Assembly: GCF_000003855.2 (NCBI RefSeq) | Contig: NW_003101629.1 | Span: 3,546 to 67,545 of the forward strand | Length of the DNA stretch: 64,000 nt | Direction of reading: 5' to 3' | Source: Blastomyces gilchristii SLH14081 | Lineage: Eukaryota > Ascomycota > Eurotiomycetes > Onygenales > Ajellomycetaceae | Part shown: in pieces, positions 61,701 to 64,000 of the stretch | Numbering within the stretch: position 1 is the first letter of the stretch | How the letters are laid out: the number at the start of each line of letters is the position of its first letter | Translations under genes and position numbers: made by a program | The notes under the pieces: generated by a model | Databases searched by the model: none | Seen by the model: only the letters and a program-made list of their open reading frames with translations | Told to the model about the DNA's origin: nothing

Positions 61701-64000
61701 ATAAAAGTCTTTTATTCTTCTTTTGAAACAGTCTGATCAACTTTTCAATTGAAAACAGACTTAGAAATATCTTAATTGAAACAGTCTGATCAACTTATTA
61801 AAAGAGTTTAATACATATCTCAATTGAAACAGTCTGATCAACTTTTAATTGAGTGAGAATAATGAGTTCAAAAATATACTTAGTTAATATAAAAAAAGAT
61901 GCTTTCTCAAATGCTATTTCTGAGGTTGAAATTCTGAAGAGAAGAAAGAAAGAAGAAATAGAGAAATAATAAGTTCTTAAAATACAGAAACTTGAAAAAG
62001 TAAGCAAGATTCTTGAAAAGCAGTATCTGAGTGAGATGAATAAAGAAGTTCTGTTAATTCTTCATACTTAGACTAGACAACTATAGAAGATAATCAAGTG
62101 CAAACTTGGAATTTCAAACACAGTTCAAAAAACATTGAAAATTCCTAGTACAATCACTGACTTCTTATCTTACTCTTCTTTCTCTTTTTCTACTTCTTCT
62201 TCTTCTTCAAATCAGAAGAAAACATATGCTCAAGCAGCTGAATCTGCTGTCTCTAAACCTGCAATCTTAAAATCTGCTTAAAATCCTGAAAAAACTGAGA
62301 AGAATAATACTCATATGTTTATTCATAGAAAAGTGAAGAAAAAAATGTAAAAGAAGAAAAACTTTCAAATCTTCAGAAATAGAAGACTTATTCTCAAAGT
62401 CTTAAATCAAGATATCTTATAAAGAAACAAGCTAAACTTAAATCTCATTTTCAGAATTAGAAATGAAATTAATCAGCAGTTCTTTTCTCAGTTAATAACT
62501 AATATTAAAGTTCAAAAATCAGTTATAGCTTCAATTGAGTCATTCTTCTTTAAAAACTTCATTATTCTGACTACAATGTCTGAATTCAGTGTAGAATTTC
62601 TTATTCAGAATGAGAATCTGTGAAAATCAGCAGTAGAATCTTTATTAAACATAATAATTCTATCTGAGAGAGATGAAAAGTGAGATAAATTCATTCTTTA
62701 TAATATTTCAGTTGAAGTTTTTGACTGTGAAGAAGAAATACTACTTCTCAAAAATGAATTAGAAGAATACAACTCTATTCAACTGAGAAAAGAGCCTGTA
62801 TAACTAAATTCAATTGAGTTCAGATAAAGCAGAAGAAATGCCTCTGTTCTAGTATATATAAAGACACTTGAACAGTCAAAGATCTCTGAAGTAAGAGTAG
62901 TAGATTTGAAAATGAGAGTTTATAAATACAAAGACTCAAGAATGAATCTCAAAGCTCAAACACAGTGTTCAAACTGTCAAAGATATGAACACTTTACAAT
63001 CTCCTGTTTTAGAGACTCAAAATATGCATTCTATATCAGAGATTATAAAACTAGTGAGCATAAATGTGAAACATGCTCAAAAAGAGATGAAATATGTTAA
63101 TATACTCTGCTTAAATGCTCTAATTGTAAAGAAAAACATGCATCTAGCTCAAAAGAATGTATGTTTACTTCAAGAACTCAAAAGAACTCAAGAAAAGATA
63201 AAGCTCAAAGTAAATCTAGAACTGAAGAGAATAGTCAAGTCAGTAAACTCATAACTGTAAGCTTAAAAAAAAGAAACTCTTAACTATCTAAATCTTCAAA
63301 CTTCAATTCTTCAGCTAAATATAAACAGAATTTGAATTCTCAAACTTCTGTTAAGATTGAAGAATTAAGAAATGACTCTGATGATAAACTAGATATAATG
63401 TAAACAGTTGAGATTTCTACTTTTCAGAATAGTTACAATCTACTATCTGATAATAGTGATTAGATTCTACTCTACTCTCTTTTAGTATAAATATACAATA
63501 AAAATAACAAAAAAAATTTAAAAACTCTGCAAAAATCACATTTATTCAAAATAATGTGAATAGAAACTCAAATTGTATTTATTCTTGTCTTCAAATTACA
63601 TTTATATAAAAAGTTAATTTTATACTGCTTCAGAAGCCAAATTTTGATGCTGAGTAAAAATATATTATTTCTCATTTAAGCTACTACTGCTTTCTACCTC
63701 AAAAGTCTGAGATAAAGTCAAGAGTAGTGATCTATGAAAGAAAGAGATCAAGATATCAATTTAATCTAAGATTTAATATCATGTCTGACTCTGATATTCT
63801 GATGAGTGATATTATAGATAAAGAGAATGAGTTTGATACTATACAGCTTATAAATATTTATAATGAAAAGTTATTGAAGAAAAATAATAATATCTGAATA
63901 ATTAATAGAGAATTTCTGAACATAACTTCATTAAGAAACTCTATAATTATAGAAGATTTCAATGCATATCATCTCTGATAAAATTTAAAATGTAAAAGAG
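61700..64000 (+). mobile_element. Tad-like LINE copy C, 5' part (runs off the window)
   Basis: 5' untranslated region with three copies of gaaacagtctgatcaactt (from 61725, 61778 and 61826), spaced 53 and 48 bp. ORF1 follows from 61862, then ORF2 from about 63480 with the endonuclease start (LLQ motif region near 63620, VVIYERKRSRYQFN near 63727). The window ends in the endonuclease at the EDFNAYHLW motif. Confidence 0.85.
61862..63250 (+). pseudogene. LINE copy C ORF1 (gag-like, three Cys motifs), degraded
   Basis: Starts MSSKIYLVNIKKDAFSNAI, with a charged, coiled-coil-like N-terminal part. The best conserved piece is 62906-63100. There the knuckle CSNCQRYEHFTISC is followed by a Cys-rich segment (CETCSKRDEIC) and, after a stop, CSNCKEKHASSSKEC. 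Spacing C-x2-C-x4-H-x4-C fits retroelement zinc knuckles, a common ORF1 feature in Tad/I-type LINEs. Several TAA and TGA stops break the frame. Confidence 0.8.

Noticed and set aside
1..64000. A genetic code reading TGA as tryptophan (for example mitochondrial DNA)
   Set aside because: TGA at Trp positions is common in the repeats, but the island genes use TGG for Trp and TGA as stop (guanylate kinase, golgin and CCDC25-like gene all end in TGA). The repeats also carry TAA and TAG at Gln positions. Mutation explains it better.
1..64000. CRISPR array, bacterial operon or phage content
   Set aside because: Spliced eukaryotic genes and fungal retroelements account for the sequence; no regularly spaced repeat array is present.

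Overview
The window looks like nuclear DNA of a filamentous ascomycete (Pezizomycotina). One island of ordinary base composition, about 5.1-11.1 kb, carries three intron-bearing housekeeping genes. Nearly everything else is AT-rich and made of nested transposable elements destroyed by C:G to T:A transitions of the repeat-induced point mutation (RIP) type. The introns are short (60-102 nt, GT-AG), as is usual for these fungi. I cannot name the species.

Layout. 1-2869: right part of a hAT DNA transposon. 2870-4553: 3' part of a chromodomain Gypsy element (family I) holding a mutated SINE. About 5.1-11.1 kb: gene island, all three genes on the minus strand in transcription order CCDC25-like protein, Rud3-type golgin, guanylate kinase. 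11159-11537: intact tRNA-related SINE at the island edge. 11.6-17.1 kb: three 506-507 bp non-autonomous hAT elements, a hAT fragment and an internally deleted family I Gypsy. 17.1-30.5 kb: Tad-like LINE fragments and a second chromovirus (family II) into which one LINE copy jumped. 32025-40324: complete 8.3 kb Gypsy element with 167 bp LTRs (family III). 41042-46766: complete family I element. 47.5-48.8 kb: second hAT copy. 48821-60202: family I element carrying a complete family I element (52644-58703), which itself carries a 5'-truncated SINE. 60.2-60.5 kb: short patch of normal composition. 61.7-64 kb: 5' end of a third LINE copy. Assembly gaps lie at 12467-12703 and 24058-24174.

The genes are unrelated in function: GMP phosphorylation, Golgi tethering, and an NFACT-R-type protein of unclear role. 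The elements do relate to one another. The SINE and the LINE share their 3' ends, so the LINE probably supplied the SINE's reverse transcriptase. The small hAT elements share ends with the large hAT element that carries transposase remains.

The most interesting signals are four. (1) The mutation acts mainly on C before G or C, not on C before A as in classical RIP; aligning the two LTRs of one element shows this directly. (2) In three elements the mutated zone is confined to the interior and fades out within about 90-150 bp of both outer ends. (3) The CCDC25-like gene needs a one-nucleotide exon to stay in frame. (4) The SINE and LINE have matching 3' tails.
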